DNA of 64,000 nt from Komagataeibacter sp. FNDCR2 (GCF_021295395.1 NZ_JAIWOU010000003.1:46713-110712); one strand, 5' to 3'; shown: positions 46,350 to 55,857, numbered from the stretch's first letter. The notes: generated by a model from the sequence alone, not told the origin. Numbers and translations are program-made.

Positions 46350-47129
46350 ATGAGAAAACATCCGACTGACTGCACTCTTCCTCCTGAAATTTTCGGCCTA
46401 CATTTTTCTTCCCTTTCAGAAAGGGAAGTGGCCACATTGATTGGCACGACCTTCCGCTCGGAACAGGAGGGCGTAGGACTGATCATTACCCCAAATATCC
46501 AGCATATCAGCCTGATGCAGCATAATCAGAAGTTTGTACAGGCCTGCCGGCACGCCGCCATCCTGACGTGTGACGGCTTCCCCCTGCTCTATTACGCAAA
46601 AATGCGTGGCCAGAAGATTGCCGGGCGGGTTACGGGACGGGGCATTGTCGCGGATCTCATGGCACGGCCCGATCTTCTGGCGCGACATCGCATCTTCATG
46701 GTGCTTGATAGTGAGAGAACCGTTGCCGCGGCACGGGAATGGGCGCAGCGGCATGGCCTTCAGGATAAAATCGCCTTTGCCGTTCCCCCTTATGGGTTTG
46801 AAAATGACCCGGAATATGCATCCCATCTGGCTTCCAGCATCCGTCATCACCAAATCACACTCCTTTTTATGGGGGTCGGGGCGCCCCGGAGCGAGATCTT
46901 CGTGGATCAGTACAGAGACGTTCTGCCTCCCTGCTGGGCACTGTGCATTGGTCAGGCGCTTCTGGTTGCGCTGGGTCTCACGCCCCAGCCCCCCCCTCTC
47001 GTGCAAAAGCTTAATGTAGAGTGGTTGTGGCGCATTGCTCTTGAACCCAGGCGACTTCTGACTAGATATATCTATTCAGCCTGGGGTTTCCTGTTTGCGG
47101 TTTTCAAGGATATGAGACAACGTGGCTGA
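46350..47129 (+). CDS. WecG/TagA/GumM-type glycosyltransferase
   Basis: 259 residues. The family GT26 signature is clear: TPNIQHISLMQHN near residue 45, TCDGFPLLYYAKMRGQKIAGRVTGRG near 70-95, LLFMGVGAPRSEIFV near 175, and the C-terminal NVEWLWRIALEPRRLL typical of GumM. It transfers a sugar to the lipid-linked chain on the cytoplasmic membrane. It ends by overlapping the GTG of the next gene (8 bases). Confidence 0.94.
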   Translation: MRKHPTDCTLPPEIFGLHFSSLSEREVATLIGTTFRSEQEGVGLIITPNIQHISLMQHNQKFVQACRHAAILTCDGFPLLYYAKMRGQKIAGRVTGRGIVADLMARPDLLARHRIFMVLDSERTVAAAREWAQRHGLQDKIAFAVPPYGFENDPEYASHLASSIRHHQITLLFMGVGAPRSEIFVDQYRDVLPPCWALCIGQALLVALGLTPQPPPLVQKLNVEWLWRIALEPRRLLTRYIYSAWGFLFAVFKDMRQRG

Positions 47130-48291
47130 AATGTCTTCCTCTCATTCCGCCGATCCGTCAGGTGAGGAGACAGCCCGCCCCACCAGGCAGAAGATGGATG
47201 CAAATCTCCCGCCCATGTCAGAGATACCGCCATTTCCTTCTCATTTCCAAGGGAAGAAAGTGTTCCTGAAAGACCTATTCAAAACAGGCCTGCCCTACAT
47301 GCGCCAGCGTGTTCTCGTGCTAGGTGGGGGATTGGAGGGCGAAAGGATTGTCACAAAACTTCTGGAAGAACCTGATCATTGCGAGGTTATCGGTATATTT
47401 GATGACCGCACGAAGCGCCTGAGACATTTCCATCATAGCGTGCCTGTTCTTGGCAATATTGATGACATGGTTGCCTTCTGCCGCAGAGATCTGCCAGATA
47501 TCATTATTATTTCCACTGTCGATGCCGGACGCGAAAGATTGCGTGCGCTTATTCGCAAGATTATCGTGCTGCCAGTTAATATTTATCTGGCCATGGATAA
47601 CCAGCGAATAGATGGTCCTGACGGCATAGAGCAGCAGTATCCTGACATCATTCTTTTCCCTGTCAGCAAGGTTCCCCTGGCGGGAAGTCATCTGGCGGTG
47701 AAATGGCTGGAAGATAAGATACTGGCTCTGGTTTTTATAATAATTCTATCGCCAATAATGGCGATCATAGCATTACTTATAAAAATAGATAGTCATGGAA
47801 CGGTATTATTCATACAGGATCGTTATGGTTTTAATAATAAAATCATAAAGGTCTTTAAATTCAGGACCATGCATATTAACCAGGCTGATCCCACAGGCGC
47901 ACAGCGAACGGTACGGAATGATCCCCGTGTTACCAGAATAGGCCGATACCTGCGTAATTTCAGCTTGGATGAACTCCCGCAGTTTTTTAACGTGCTATTG
48001 GGCAGCATGTCCATTGTTGGTCCCCGTGCCCATGCCACTGCCATGCAGGTCAATAATGAACCTTATGAAAAAGTCATAGACTGTTATTCTGCTAGACACA
48101 TGGTAAAACCTGGAATAACCGGACTGGCACAGGTTATGGGATGCAGGGGAGAAATAAAAACGAAATATATGGCACAAAAGCGGTTAGACTATGATCTGTA
48201 TTATATAAAGAATTGGTCTTTGTGGATGGATTTGAAGATTATCTTTAAAAGCATACACATAATTATCTTCAAAAGAGAAAATACTTTTTAA
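47122..48291 (+). CDS. GumD/AceA-like initiating sugar-phosphate transferase, shortened
   Basis: 389 residues, starting at GTG 47122 (ATG 47131 possible). After a ~60-residue hydrophilic leader there is a Rossmann-like CoA-binding-type domain (RVLVLGGGLEGERIVTKLL). One membrane helix (ILALVFIIILSPIMAIIALL) and the catalytic bacterial sugar transferase domain follow (IKVFKFRTMHIN, RIGRYLRNFSLDELPQFFNVL, MSIVGPRAHA). It should move a sugar phosphate to undecaprenyl phosphate and start repeat-unit synthesis. The four to five N-terminal membrane helices of GumD/AceA/WbaP are missing. Confidence 0.92.
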   Translation: MAEMSSSHSADPSGEETARPTRQKMDANLPPMSEIPPFPSHFQGKKVFLKDLFKTGLPYMRQRVLVLGGGLEGERIVTKLLEEPDHCEVIGIFDDRTKRLRHFHHSVPVLGNIDDMVAFCRRDLPDIIIISTVDAGRERLRALIRKIIVLPVNIYLAMDNQRIDGPDGIEQQYPDIILFPVSKVPLAGSHLAVKWLEDKILALVFIIILSPIMAIIALLIKIDSHGTVLFIQDRYGFNNKIIKVFKFRTMHINQADPTGAQRTVRNDPRVTRIGRYLRNFSLDELPQFFNVLLGSMSIVGPRAHATAMQVNNEPYEKVIDCYSARHMVKPGITGLAQVMGCRGEIKTKYMAQKRLDYDLYYIKNWSLWMDLKIIFKSIHIIIFKRENTF

Positions 48292-48395
48292 CATACATTT
48301 CTCATAATCGTGTTGGTGATCTTCGTATACTAGTCGCTATCGATATATCTGTTTTGAACTACGGTTTCAACCGCATGACAATGAATGAAGTTACA

Positions 48396-48430
48396 TGAAA
48401 TACGGGCCGCTGTATGCGACAAAGGCAGCA
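48396..48430. repeat. 35 bp IS-end-like repeat, copy 1
   Basis: 32 of 35 bases match 54001-54035. Both copies lie directly beside an IS-A end or remnant, so they probably belong to the end of a third, otherwise lost element or a common insertion target. Confidence 0.6.
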
Positions 48431-48442
48431 GCCAAGAGGTAG

Positions 48443-48564
48443 TGACCTTGCCCCCTGAAATATCTTTGTTTTGAAGCAAGGTCTGTCCACTGGAGACAAA
48501 CGATGATGAAAACGCGTTTCACGCAGGAGCAGATCATCGGGATCCTGAAAGGACAACAGGCGGG
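48443..48564 (+). mobile_element. IS-A (IS3 family) left-end fragment cut by IS-B
   Basis: Begins TGACCTTGCCCCCTGAAATA and includes the orfA start at 48503 (MKTRFTQEQIIGILKGQQAG), the usual N-terminus of this IS3-family OrfA. After 62 bases of orfA it is cut by the IS-B end at 48565. It is more diverged from the other IS-A copies than they are from each other. Confidence 0.8.
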
Positions 48565-49686
48565 TGGACTTGTAACGGTTTGTGCCGGTCAGGAAGTAAT
48601 TATGCCACTCCAGCTTCGAAAGCGGGAGGGCTGATGCCGCCCAGATATGAATGGCGTCGACGTGGATTGTAGAACCCATTGATATACTGGAAGATAGCGA
48701 CGGTGGCCTGACGACGGGTTGGCAAGTTCTGCCTTCAGAGCCATTCCGCCTTCAGGCTTTTGAAAAACGTTTCGACGGCTGCGTTGTCAAAACAGTTTCC
48801 CTTTCCGGACATTGAAGCCAGCAGTCCGTGGGCCAGCAGCTTTTTCTGAAAATCATGAGAGCCGTACTGGCTGCCACGATCAGAGTGGAAAATGCAGCCG
48901 GGCGCCGGGTTACGCAGTTGCACCGCCATATCCAGGGCACGGATGGGCAGATCCCTTTTTATCCGGTCGCTTGCGGCCCACCCGATCAAGCGACGACTGA
49001 ACAGATCAATGACGACAGCCAGGCAGAGCCAGCCTTCGGCAGTCCGGATATAACTGATATCTCCCGCCCATTTCGGTTGGGTCCATTGCAGGGAAATTGC
49101 CGTCCAGAAGGTTGGCCACAATGTCAGACTGGTGGTGGCTGTCGGTCGTGACCTTGTGGCGACAGGTGCGTACGGCTCGGATCCCGTTGTCCCTCATCAG
49201 GCGGCCAACGCGACGTTCCTCAACATCAAGCCCGGCTTCCCTGAGGTCCATGCACATGCGCGGCCGGCCGTAGAAGCCGTTGCTCAGGGCATAATGCTCA
49301 CGGATATGCGCCCGCACCTTCAGGTCGGTGCGCTGACGCTGACAGGTCGGTCGGGATGTCCAAGCCCGGTAACCCCGTGCCGAGACCCGTCAAACCTGGC
49401 ACAGCCTCTCGATTTGGCCATTCATGCCGAAGACGTTCATTCTCGCGGGCCAGATCAGCCTGAGGCGCGAATGCCGGCCCGGTCGGACGATAATCCACTA
49501 TTCATTTGCCCAGAATAGATTCGCCAATACCCAGGTCGGCCGCAACGCGCGTGCGTGACAGCCCACTGCCCAACGCAATCCTCACGGCCTCGCGCTTGAA
49601 ATCTTCCGTATGCTTCATGCCCTCGTCGGTTTCCTGATACGTGCTTAAAACGCTCAGATGACCGGCACAAAACTGTCACAAGTCCA
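48565..49686 (-). mobile_element. IS-B copy 1 (IS3 family, ~1.12 kb, inactive)
   Basis: Terminal inverted repeats: TGGACTTGTAACGGTTTGTG at 48565 and the imperfect complement ending CACAAGTCCA at 49686. Transposase on the minus strand: OrfA starts near 49618, OrfB contains the DDE core. Both are broken. The upstream target is an IS-A remnant. Confidence 0.88.
48735..49618 (-). pseudogene. broken IS3-family transposase OrfA/OrfB of IS-B copy 1
   Basis: OrfA begins at 49618 and stops early: TGG after GK is TGA, where copy 2 has an intact GKW. OrfB segments lie in two frames (49006-49317 and 48735-49121). They are separated by an apparent one-base deletion near 49100, before WAGDISYIRTAEGWLCLAVV. 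The DDE region is otherwise readable (VIDLFSRRLIGW, FHSDRGSQYGS, SMSGKGNCFDNAAVETFF). The same deletion is present in copy 2. Confidence 0.85.
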
Positions 49687-49839
49687 TGCGATCGTAATGC
49701 GTCCTGAGACCGCAATCATCAATTCGCGTTAATTCTCAACATACCTTGTTAGAAAAAAGAATTGTTGCCTTAACTTAAGAAGGATCTTATGTAATATATA
49801 ATAAATTTCAATCAAATTTACGTACATAGGCACAAAAAA

Positions 49840-51171
49840 ATGAATAACTTAGAGAATAGTAAAAAATATAGAGTTTGTATAGATGGTTTTAATCTATCTC
49901 TTATGAAAGGAACAGGCATTGCCACATATGCTCGTACCCTAAGCCATATTATAAAATGCTTAGGTCATCCAGTTGATGTTCTTTATGGATTAAACATACA
50001 TAAAGATGTACCTGACATATTAAAGGAAGTTATGTTTTTTGAGAGCCTTTCTAAAACCGAAAAAAAAACACCAGGAAAAGAAAAAATAAAACAGTGGATA
50101 CGATATAAAGTTTTATCAGAAAAAAAAGAAAATTGTTTTTATATTAACTTAACTGGACGCGTAAATCCGCGTGATTTTATTGAACGTATGCCAGCATATG
50201 ACCATATCTTAAATTCTCAAAATATATTCGAAAAAGCCGGAAGACATTTCCGGATTACCGGTAAATTCCTACCGGTTGAAATGGTGCAACCTCCTCGTAT
50301 TATGCATTGGACATACCCTTTCCCTATAGAAGTGAAGGGAGCAATAAATATATATACGATACATGACTTAATACCCCTTCGTTTTCCTCACACAACCTTA
50401 GATAATAAAAATTATTATTACAATTTAATAAACAAAATATCTAATATGGATGTTCCGATATGTACTGTTTCAGAATCATCTAAAAAGGATATTATTTCAT
50501 TTTTTCCAAATTCAAATGGTAAAATATATAATTCTTATCAGTCCTCATTGATAAATAATGTCTCGACAGATGATATTATGCGACCAGAAAATGAAATAAA
50601 ATCATTGTTCAATCTGGATGCTGGAAGCTATTTCATGTTTTATGGATCTATAGAGCCAAAGAAAAATATTGGCAGAATAATAGAAGGATTTCTAAAAAGT
50701 AAAACAAAACGCAAACTTGTTATTGTTGGAGCCATGTCATGGAAGAGTGATAATGAACTCAGGTTAATGGATTATGGTATAAAAACTGGAAGAATAATAT
50801 TTATAGAATATCTACCACAAAACATACTATATAGCCTTCTTTTAAATGCACGATGTCTATTGTTTCCATCAATTGCAGAGGGGTTTGGATTGCCAATAAT
50901 TGAATCTATGTCTATTGGCACTCCTGTATTGACATCAAATGAAGGTAGTTTACCAGAAGTTTCTGGAGATAGTGCAATAATTGTGAATGCCTATGATTCA
51001 TCATCAATTGCTTCTGGCATTAACTCTATAGATAGCAATGATGAATTGTATGAAAAATTAAAGGTAAGTGGATATGCGCAAGCAGAAAATTTTTCCATGG
51101 ATGCTTATAAAAAACGAATTTGTATTATATATGATAAGATATTAAGAAAGTGGGAATCTAAAATAAATTGA
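49840..51171 (+). CDS. AT-rich GT4 glycosyltransferase
   Basis: 443 residues. GT-B fold: YRVCIDGFNLSLMKGTGIATYART at the N-terminus, INIYTIHDLIPLRFPH near 170, YFMFYGSIEPKKNIGRIIEGF near 265, and LFPSIAEGFGLPIIESMSIG near 345 with both donor-site glutamates. Family resembles mannosyl/fucosyl-type transferases of exopolysaccharide clusters. Base composition is extremely AT-rich compared with all neighbours, and the gene stands alone between two IS-B copies. Probably a cargo gene acquired from an AT-rich donor and once part of the adjacent exopolysaccharide locus. Confidence 0.92.
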   Translation: MNNLENSKKYRVCIDGFNLSLMKGTGIATYARTLSHIIKCLGHPVDVLYGLNIHKDVPDILKEVMFFESLSKTEKKTPGKEKIKQWIRYKVLSEKKENCFYINLTGRVNPRDFIERMPAYDHILNSQNIFEKAGRHFRITGKFLPVEMVQPPRIMHWTYPFPIEVKGAINIYTIHDLIPLRFPHTTLDNKNYYYNLINKISNMDVPICTVSESSKKDIISFFPNSNGKIYNSYQSSLINNVSTDDIMRPENEIKSLFNLDAGSYFMFYGSIEPKKNIGRIIEGFLKSKTKRKLVIVGAMSWKSDNELRLMDYGIKTGRIIFIEYLPQNILYSLLLNARCLLFPSIAEGFGLPIIESMSIGTPVLTSNEGSLPEVSGDSAIIVNAYDSSSIASGINSIDSNDELYEKLKVSGYAQAENFSMDAYKKRICIIYDKILRKWESKIN

Positions 51172-51266
51172 TATTTAATATTTTTGTAGGATCTGGATTT
51201 GATTAAAAACCTGCATAGATCGGGGGTACAGCGGAAAGGATAACCGCTTTTTCATTGAGGCTGTCT

Positions 51267-51497
51267 TGACCCTGCCCCCTGAAATGCCCTCGATTTGGAG
51301 TAAGGTCTGTCTACTGGAGACAGACGATGAAGAAAGCACTTCACACAGGACCAGATCATCGGGCTCCTGAAGGAGCATCAGGCGGGCGCCACGGCGGCCG
51401 ATCTGTGCCGCAGGCACGGGATCAGCGATGCTGACCTTCTACACGTGGCGATCGAAATACGGCGGGATGGAAGTGTCGGAAGCGCGGCGGCTCAAGG
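51267..51497 (+). mobile_element. IS-A left part cut by IS-B copy 2
   Basis: Begins TGACCCTGCCCCCTGAAATG and contains the orfA start (ATGAAGAAAGCACTTCACAC, frameshifted relative to intact OrfA). It continues through GATAAADLCRRHGISDA-type coding up to SEARRLK, where the IS-B end at 51498 interrupts it. The right part of this IS-A copy is not on the other side of IS-B. Confidence 0.85.
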
Positions 51498-52606
51498 TGG
51501 ACTTGTAACGGTTTTGTGCCGGTCAGGAAGTGATGATGCCACTCCAGCTTCGAAAGCGAGAAGGCGGCTGCGCCCAGATATGAATGGCGTCGACGTGGAT
51601 TGTAGAACCCATTGATATACTGGAAGATGGCGACGGGTTGGCCAGTTCTGCCTTCAGGGCCATTCCGCCTTCAGGCTTTTGAAAAACGTTTCGTCGGCAG
51701 CGTTGTCAAAACAGTTTCCCTTTCCGGACATTGAAGCCAGCAGTCCGTGGGCCAGCAGCTTTTTCTGAAAATCATGAGAGCCGTACTGGCTGCCACGATC
51801 AGAGTGGAAAATGCAGCCGGGCGCCGGGTTACTCAGTTGCACCGCCATATCCAGGGCACGGATGGCCAGATTCTTTTTTATCTGGTCGCTTAAGGCCCTC
51901 CCGATCACGCGACGACTGAACAGATCGATGACGACAGCCGGGCAGAGCCAGCCTTCGGCAGTCCGGATATAATTGATATCTCCCGCCCATTTCCGGTTGG
52001 GCCCATTGCAGGGAAATCGCCGTCCAGAAGGTTGGCCACAATGTCAGACTGGTAGTGGCTGTCGGTCGTGACCTTGTGACGACGGGTGCGTACGGCTCGG
52101 ATCCCGTTGTCCCTCATCCGTCGGCCAATGCGACGTTCCCCGACATCAAGCCCGGCTTCCCTGAGGTCCATGGTCATGCGCGGCCGGTCGTAGGCGCCGT
52201 CGCTCAGAGCATAATGCCCACGGATATGCGCCCGCACCTTCAGGTCGGTGTGTTGACGCTGACAGGTCGGTCGGGATGTCCAGCCCCGGTACCCCCGTGC
52301 CGAGACCCGTAAAACCTGGCACAGCCTCTCTGATTGGCCATTCATGCCGAAGACGTTCATTCTCGCGCGCCAGATCAGCCTGAGGCGCGGATGCCGGCCC
52401 GGTCGGACGATAATCCACTATCCATTTACCCGGAGTGGATTCGCCGATACCCAGGTCGGCCGCAACGCGCGTGCGTGACAACCTACTGCCCAACGCAATA
52501 CTCACGGCCTCGCGTTTGAAATCTTCCGTATGCTTCATGCCCTCGTCGGTCTCCTGATACGAGCTTGAAACGCTCAGATGACCGGCACAAAACCGTTACA
52601 AGTCCA
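51498..52606 (-). mobile_element. IS-B copy 2 (IS3 family, ~1.11 kb, inactive)
   Basis: Ends TGGACTTGTAACGGTTTTGT at 51498 and the matching complement ending ACAAGTCCA at 52606. Same content and orientation as copy 1 but an intact OrfA start (MKHTEDFKREAVSIALG at 52538) without the early stop. Confidence 0.88.
51654..52538 (-). pseudogene. broken IS3-family transposase of IS-B copy 2
   Basis: OrfA 52146-52538 and OrfB 51905-52360 are readable, then the frame is lost near 51990-52010 before the GDISYI-equivalent segment. The DDE part continues in another frame (51654-51908). The shared one-base deletion with copy 1 shows that duplication came after inactivation, or that the copies were moved in trans. 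Confidence 0.85.
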
Positions 52607-52774
52607 CATCCATCCTGTCTTGCGCGGTTCATTGCCAATCAGGACATCGAAAAAGGCACACGCAGAAGCCGCGACACGCTTCTGCGCATACAGCGGCACG
52701 ATCCGCTCCTTGGCTACCCCAAGTCCAGACGCCCACGGTTCCAGCGTCTCTTCAACTGACGCCCCGCCATTCAT
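52607..52774 (-). pseudogene. IS701-like transposase N-terminal fragment
   Basis: About 56 residues from ATG 52774 are readable (VEETLEPWASGLGVAKERIV, FFDVLIGNEPRKTGWM), an N-terminus typical of IS701-family DDE transposases. The rest is removed by the IS-B end. A second fragment of such a transposase lies at 63043-63179. Confidence 0.65.
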
Positions 52775-52896
52775 GAAATCCTGAATCTTGGTGACCCATA
52801 GAGGCAGAACTCATCATAAAACGAAACTGTAGCTTTAATAATAAAAACAACAAAATTCATTATATATAGTAATAAAGTGTAATACGCCAATATAAC

Positions 52897-53685
52897 TTAG
52901 CGTCGTCGCGTAATAACCAACCCAACTGACGTTACCACATATTTTTCGATTTCCAGACGAATATGAGGAAACCCGTCATGGAAAGGTGGTAAATCAACAA
53001 AACAATCTACTGCATTCTGACTATTCGAAAAAACGACTTCATCAACTTCATGACCACGCTGACGCAGCCTGAAAGCCAATTCTTGTATATCGCGTTTTCT
53101 ATAGATAACCGTTGGACCTTCTTCGAGCGTATGTTCATTCGAAGACAGATTAAATTCCGTCGTATGGCAGGCGACACCACCTAATTTCAGAGTTTTTTCG
53201 ACACTATTAATAACAAAATCGATTCCGCGCTGAATATTTCCCAAATGCTCAAAACAGCATGATGACCAGCAAAAATCAAAATTATTAAATTTATGATTTA
53301 TATTATTCATGTCACAATGATCGTGTGACACAAGATTGAAAAAATCTTCTTTGTTTACTATATTTTCCTTATAAATACCTTCAAGATTATCACTGTGCTG
53401 ATTAGTATCAGTCCATCCAGAATCTTTAATAATATCAACCGGAGCATCTGTCGCGACAACACGAACACCGTGTTTCGCAAATAAAGATGGCAATGGTTCG
53501 GTTCCTACGCCAAACACCAAACCACGTTTATTTGGAAGGATCATGTTCTTCCGGCGCAAGTGATGTATAATAAAAACCCATTCCCACAACTTGCGATGAT
53601 ACATTGGATCGTAGTCAATTTCACGGCAGATTTCAACGAATCTCTGTGCCTGAAAATCTACGGAGGAACAATCAGCGTGTTTCAT
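52897..53685 (-). CDS. class I SAM-dependent methyltransferase
   Basis: 262 residues. A helical N-terminal part precedes the methyltransferase core: GLVFGVGTEPLPSLFAKHG near 57 (motif I), VVATDAPV near 77, FDFCWSSCCFEHLGNI near 135, and LKLGGVACHTTEFN near 165. The C-terminal ~80 residues are variable. AT-rich and isolated between IS remnants. In exopolysaccharide islands such enzymes often methylate sugars, but the substrate is not evident. Confidence 0.85.
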   Translation of the reverse strand: MKHADCSSVDFQAQRFVEICREIDYDPMYHRKLWEWVFIIHHLRRKNMILPNKRGLVFGVGTEPLPSLFAKHGVRVVATDAPVDIIKDSGWTDTNQHSDNLEGIYKENIVNKEDFFNLVSHDHCDMNNINHKFNNFDFCWSSCCFEHLGNIQRGIDFVINSVEKTLKLGGVACHTTEFNLSSNEHTLEEGPTVIYRKRDIQELAFRLRQRGHEVDEVVFSNSQNAVDCFVDLPPFHDGFPHIRLEIEKYVVTSVGLVITRRR

Positions 53686-53694
53686 AAAATCTTT

Positions 53695-53715
53695 GTTGGT
53701 TTCATCAAAACCAAC
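53695..53715. promoter_or_regulatory. 8 bp hairpin upstream of methyltransferase
   Basis: GTTGGTTT (53695-53702) and AAACCAAC (53708-53715) with a 5-base loop, ten bases upstream of the methyltransferase start, on the minus-strand leader. It could affect translation. Confidence 0.35.
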
Positions 53716-53846
53716 TGGTGGAAAAAAAGACGCCTTCGGAACTCACTAGTATCCATAACATCCTCTGTCAAAATGATAATTTTTACTAAGCTCTTCTATG
53801 TTTGTCAACTGTTGTGCTTCACAGTCTTACCAATGGAGGTGAGGCT

Positions 53847-53983
53847 GTGAGTGACGTGTTCTTGCTGTCTGAGAGCCAGATAGAGAAGATCAGATGGTGT
53901 TCTCCTCTGACTATGGGGTTGAGCGTGTGGATGATCGGCGGGTTATGAACGAGATCGTTTATATGATCCGAAACGGACGATAG
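53847..53983 (+). pseudogene. IS5-family transposase N-terminal fragment, frameshifted
   Basis: From GTG 53847: VFLLSESQIEKIR, then a +1 shift into FSSDYGVERVDDRRVMNEIVYMIRNGR and a stop. This is the usual N-terminus of IS5-group transposases. The preceding bases (AATGGAGGTGAGGCT at 53832) recur at 63617. Confidence 0.65.
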
Positions 53984-54000
53984 GCTCAGGACTTGTCTTA

Positions 54001-54035
54001 TGAAATCCGGGTCGCTGTATGCGATAAAGGCAGCA
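54001..54035. repeat. 35 bp IS-end-like repeat, copy 2
   Basis: 32/35 identical to 48396-48430, again close to an IS-A end. Confidence 0.6.
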
Positions 54036-54104
54036 TTCAGGAGCGGGCCACCTCCTGGATGCTGGAGAGAGTGGGTCGAGTCAGGACAGGTCATAATGGG
54101 CCAC

Positions 54105-55109
54105 TAGCCCTACCCCGAGCGTGCCCTCATTTTTAAGTTAGGGTCTGTGGGTTGTTGTATGCCTTATTGGCGTTTTGGGTGAAAGCCTCTAGCATTATGC
54201 CGTTGAGGCTGGTGTGGGGCCTGACGGCATTGTAGTCAGCGCGCCAGTCCTCAATGACCGAGCGGGTGTGGGCGAGGTTTCGGAACAGATGTTCCCCGAT
54301 CCGGTCTGGCTCGCGGGCGAGCCGTTCACCTGACAGCGACGTATCCGCCACCAGCGCCAGGCACTCCCGCGTGTAGTCGTCCACCCCTGTCACGCCGTCC
54401 GTTGTTCAGTGCGTCCGAGAAAAATCCAGGTTCCAGCGCTGACTGGGGCCGTCGGGCAGCGGCATTGGCGAGCGGGGGCCCATTGCCCGTTTCCGGTCAC
54501 CACGCTTGCGGACCGACAGCCCTTCCCCACAATATTGCCGGAACAGCTTCTTGTGGTTCATGGCCACTCCCTCGCGCTCCAGAGGATGTGCAGGCGCCGA
54601 TAGCCGAACCGGCGTCGTTCGCCCTCAGGATCGCGTAGCCGACCGCACGTCCCGGCATCACCCGGACGGCAGGACGCATAGGGCCACATCTTCGGGTCCA
54701 TGCCGATCAGGCGGCAGGCCCGCCGCTGCGAGTAATCCCGTTCGGTCATCGCCCAGGTCACGGCGTCACGCCGCAAACCGGGCGTCACGAGTTTTTTGCC
54801 AGCAGGTCCTTCAGCGTCGAGACGTCCATCACGCTCTCCGCCAGGAGCCGCTTCAGTTTCGCGTTCTCCTCTTCAGGAGCCTTGAGCCGCCGCGCTGCCG
54901 ACACTTCCATCCCGCCGTATTTCGATCACCACGTGTAGAAGGTCGCATCGCTGATCCCGTGCCCACGGCACCAATCGGCCGCCGTGGCGCCCGCCTGTTG
55001 CACCTTCAGGAGCCCGATGATCTGGTCCTGTGTGAAGCGCTTTCTTTATCGCCTGTCTTCTGTGGACAGACCTTACTCCAAATCGAGGGCTTTTCAGGGG
55101 ACAGGGTCA
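54105..55109 (-). mobile_element. IS-A copy with internal deletion (IS3 family)
   Basis: Ends TAGCCCTACCCCGAG at 54105 and CAGGGTCA at 55109. Minus-strand OrfA and OrfB are broken. OrfB reads [33 protein letters not shown], so the ~60-residue segment between DRIGEH and the second EHLFRN (present in the 58.7 kb copy) is deleted. The same deletion is in the 61.2 kb copy. It ends ~150 bp before fliL. Confidence 0.85.
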
Positions 55110-55262
55110 GCGATCATGTTACAACAGAAAATAAAAGGGATAGATCATCCTAAATCATAAAATACGCGAGCTTCAATCCGTCCGGCCATTGAGTAGGGGG
55201 GACTGAGTAGCTAAACTGAGTGGCGAATATATTTATCCAACCATTCCGGAGCCACACCAGAT

Positions 55263-55796
55263 ATGAGCGAGACTGTGACCGGCGGCGCACCCGCCTCCCC
55301 ACGGGGGGATGCCGGGAAGGAGACTGGAGCCGCCGGGGCTGAAGCAGCTCGCAAGGGTACGACCAAGAAATCGAAGTTGAAGCTGGTGATCGGGGGGCTT
55401 GCTGGCCTGATCCTTCTCATTAGCGGGGTCACCTTCATGGAGAAGGACAAGCTGTTCAAGACCGCCGGGGAAAAAGCCAATGAAGTCTTGCACCCGCCCA
55501 TTCTGGTGGGGATCCCAACCATTGTTTCCAATCTTGATAGCGGAGACGGGCATCCGGTCTATGTGAAGATCACCGCCAAGGTCGAGATAGCAGGCGCAAC
55601 CGATGAGGCCTCGCTTCAGAGTACCATTCCCGAAATCCAGGATGTATTCCAGACATATCTGCATGAAACGCGCCCGCAGGATATCCGGGGGAACGGAATA
55701 TACAGGCTGCGTGAAGCGATCATACGTCGCCTGAGAACAGATCTGGCCCCCCTCCAGGTGACGAACGTGTATTTCGTCGAGTTGCTCGTCCAGTAA
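55263..55796 (+). CDS. fliL: flagellar basal body protein FliL
   Basis: 177 residues. Hydrophilic N-terminus, one membrane helix (LKLVIGGLAGLILLISGVTF), and a periplasmic domain ending RLRTDLAPLQVTNVYFVELLVQ, the FliL C-terminal pattern. It sits around the stator near the MS ring and supports torque. It starts 153 bp after an IS-A copy, so its native promoter or upstream genes may have been displaced. Confidence 0.93.
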   Translation: MSETVTGGAPASPRGDAGKETGAAGAEAARKGTTKKSKLKLVIGGLAGLILLISGVTFMEKDKLFKTAGEKANEVLHPPILVGIPTIVSNLDSGDGHPVYVKITAKVEIAGATDEASLQSTIPEIQDVFQTYLHETRPQDIRGNGIYRLREAIIRRLRTDLAPLQVTNVYFVELLVQ

Positions 55797-55857
55797 GCAG
55801 GCAGGCTTCTGGAACACCTACAAAAGCACTGAGTTGGGAATCGTGGTGACAGACGAC

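Noticed and set aside
53819..54094. 91-codon minus-strand frame
   Set aside because: Antisense to the frameshifted IS5 fragment and IS-end repeat. Not a gene.
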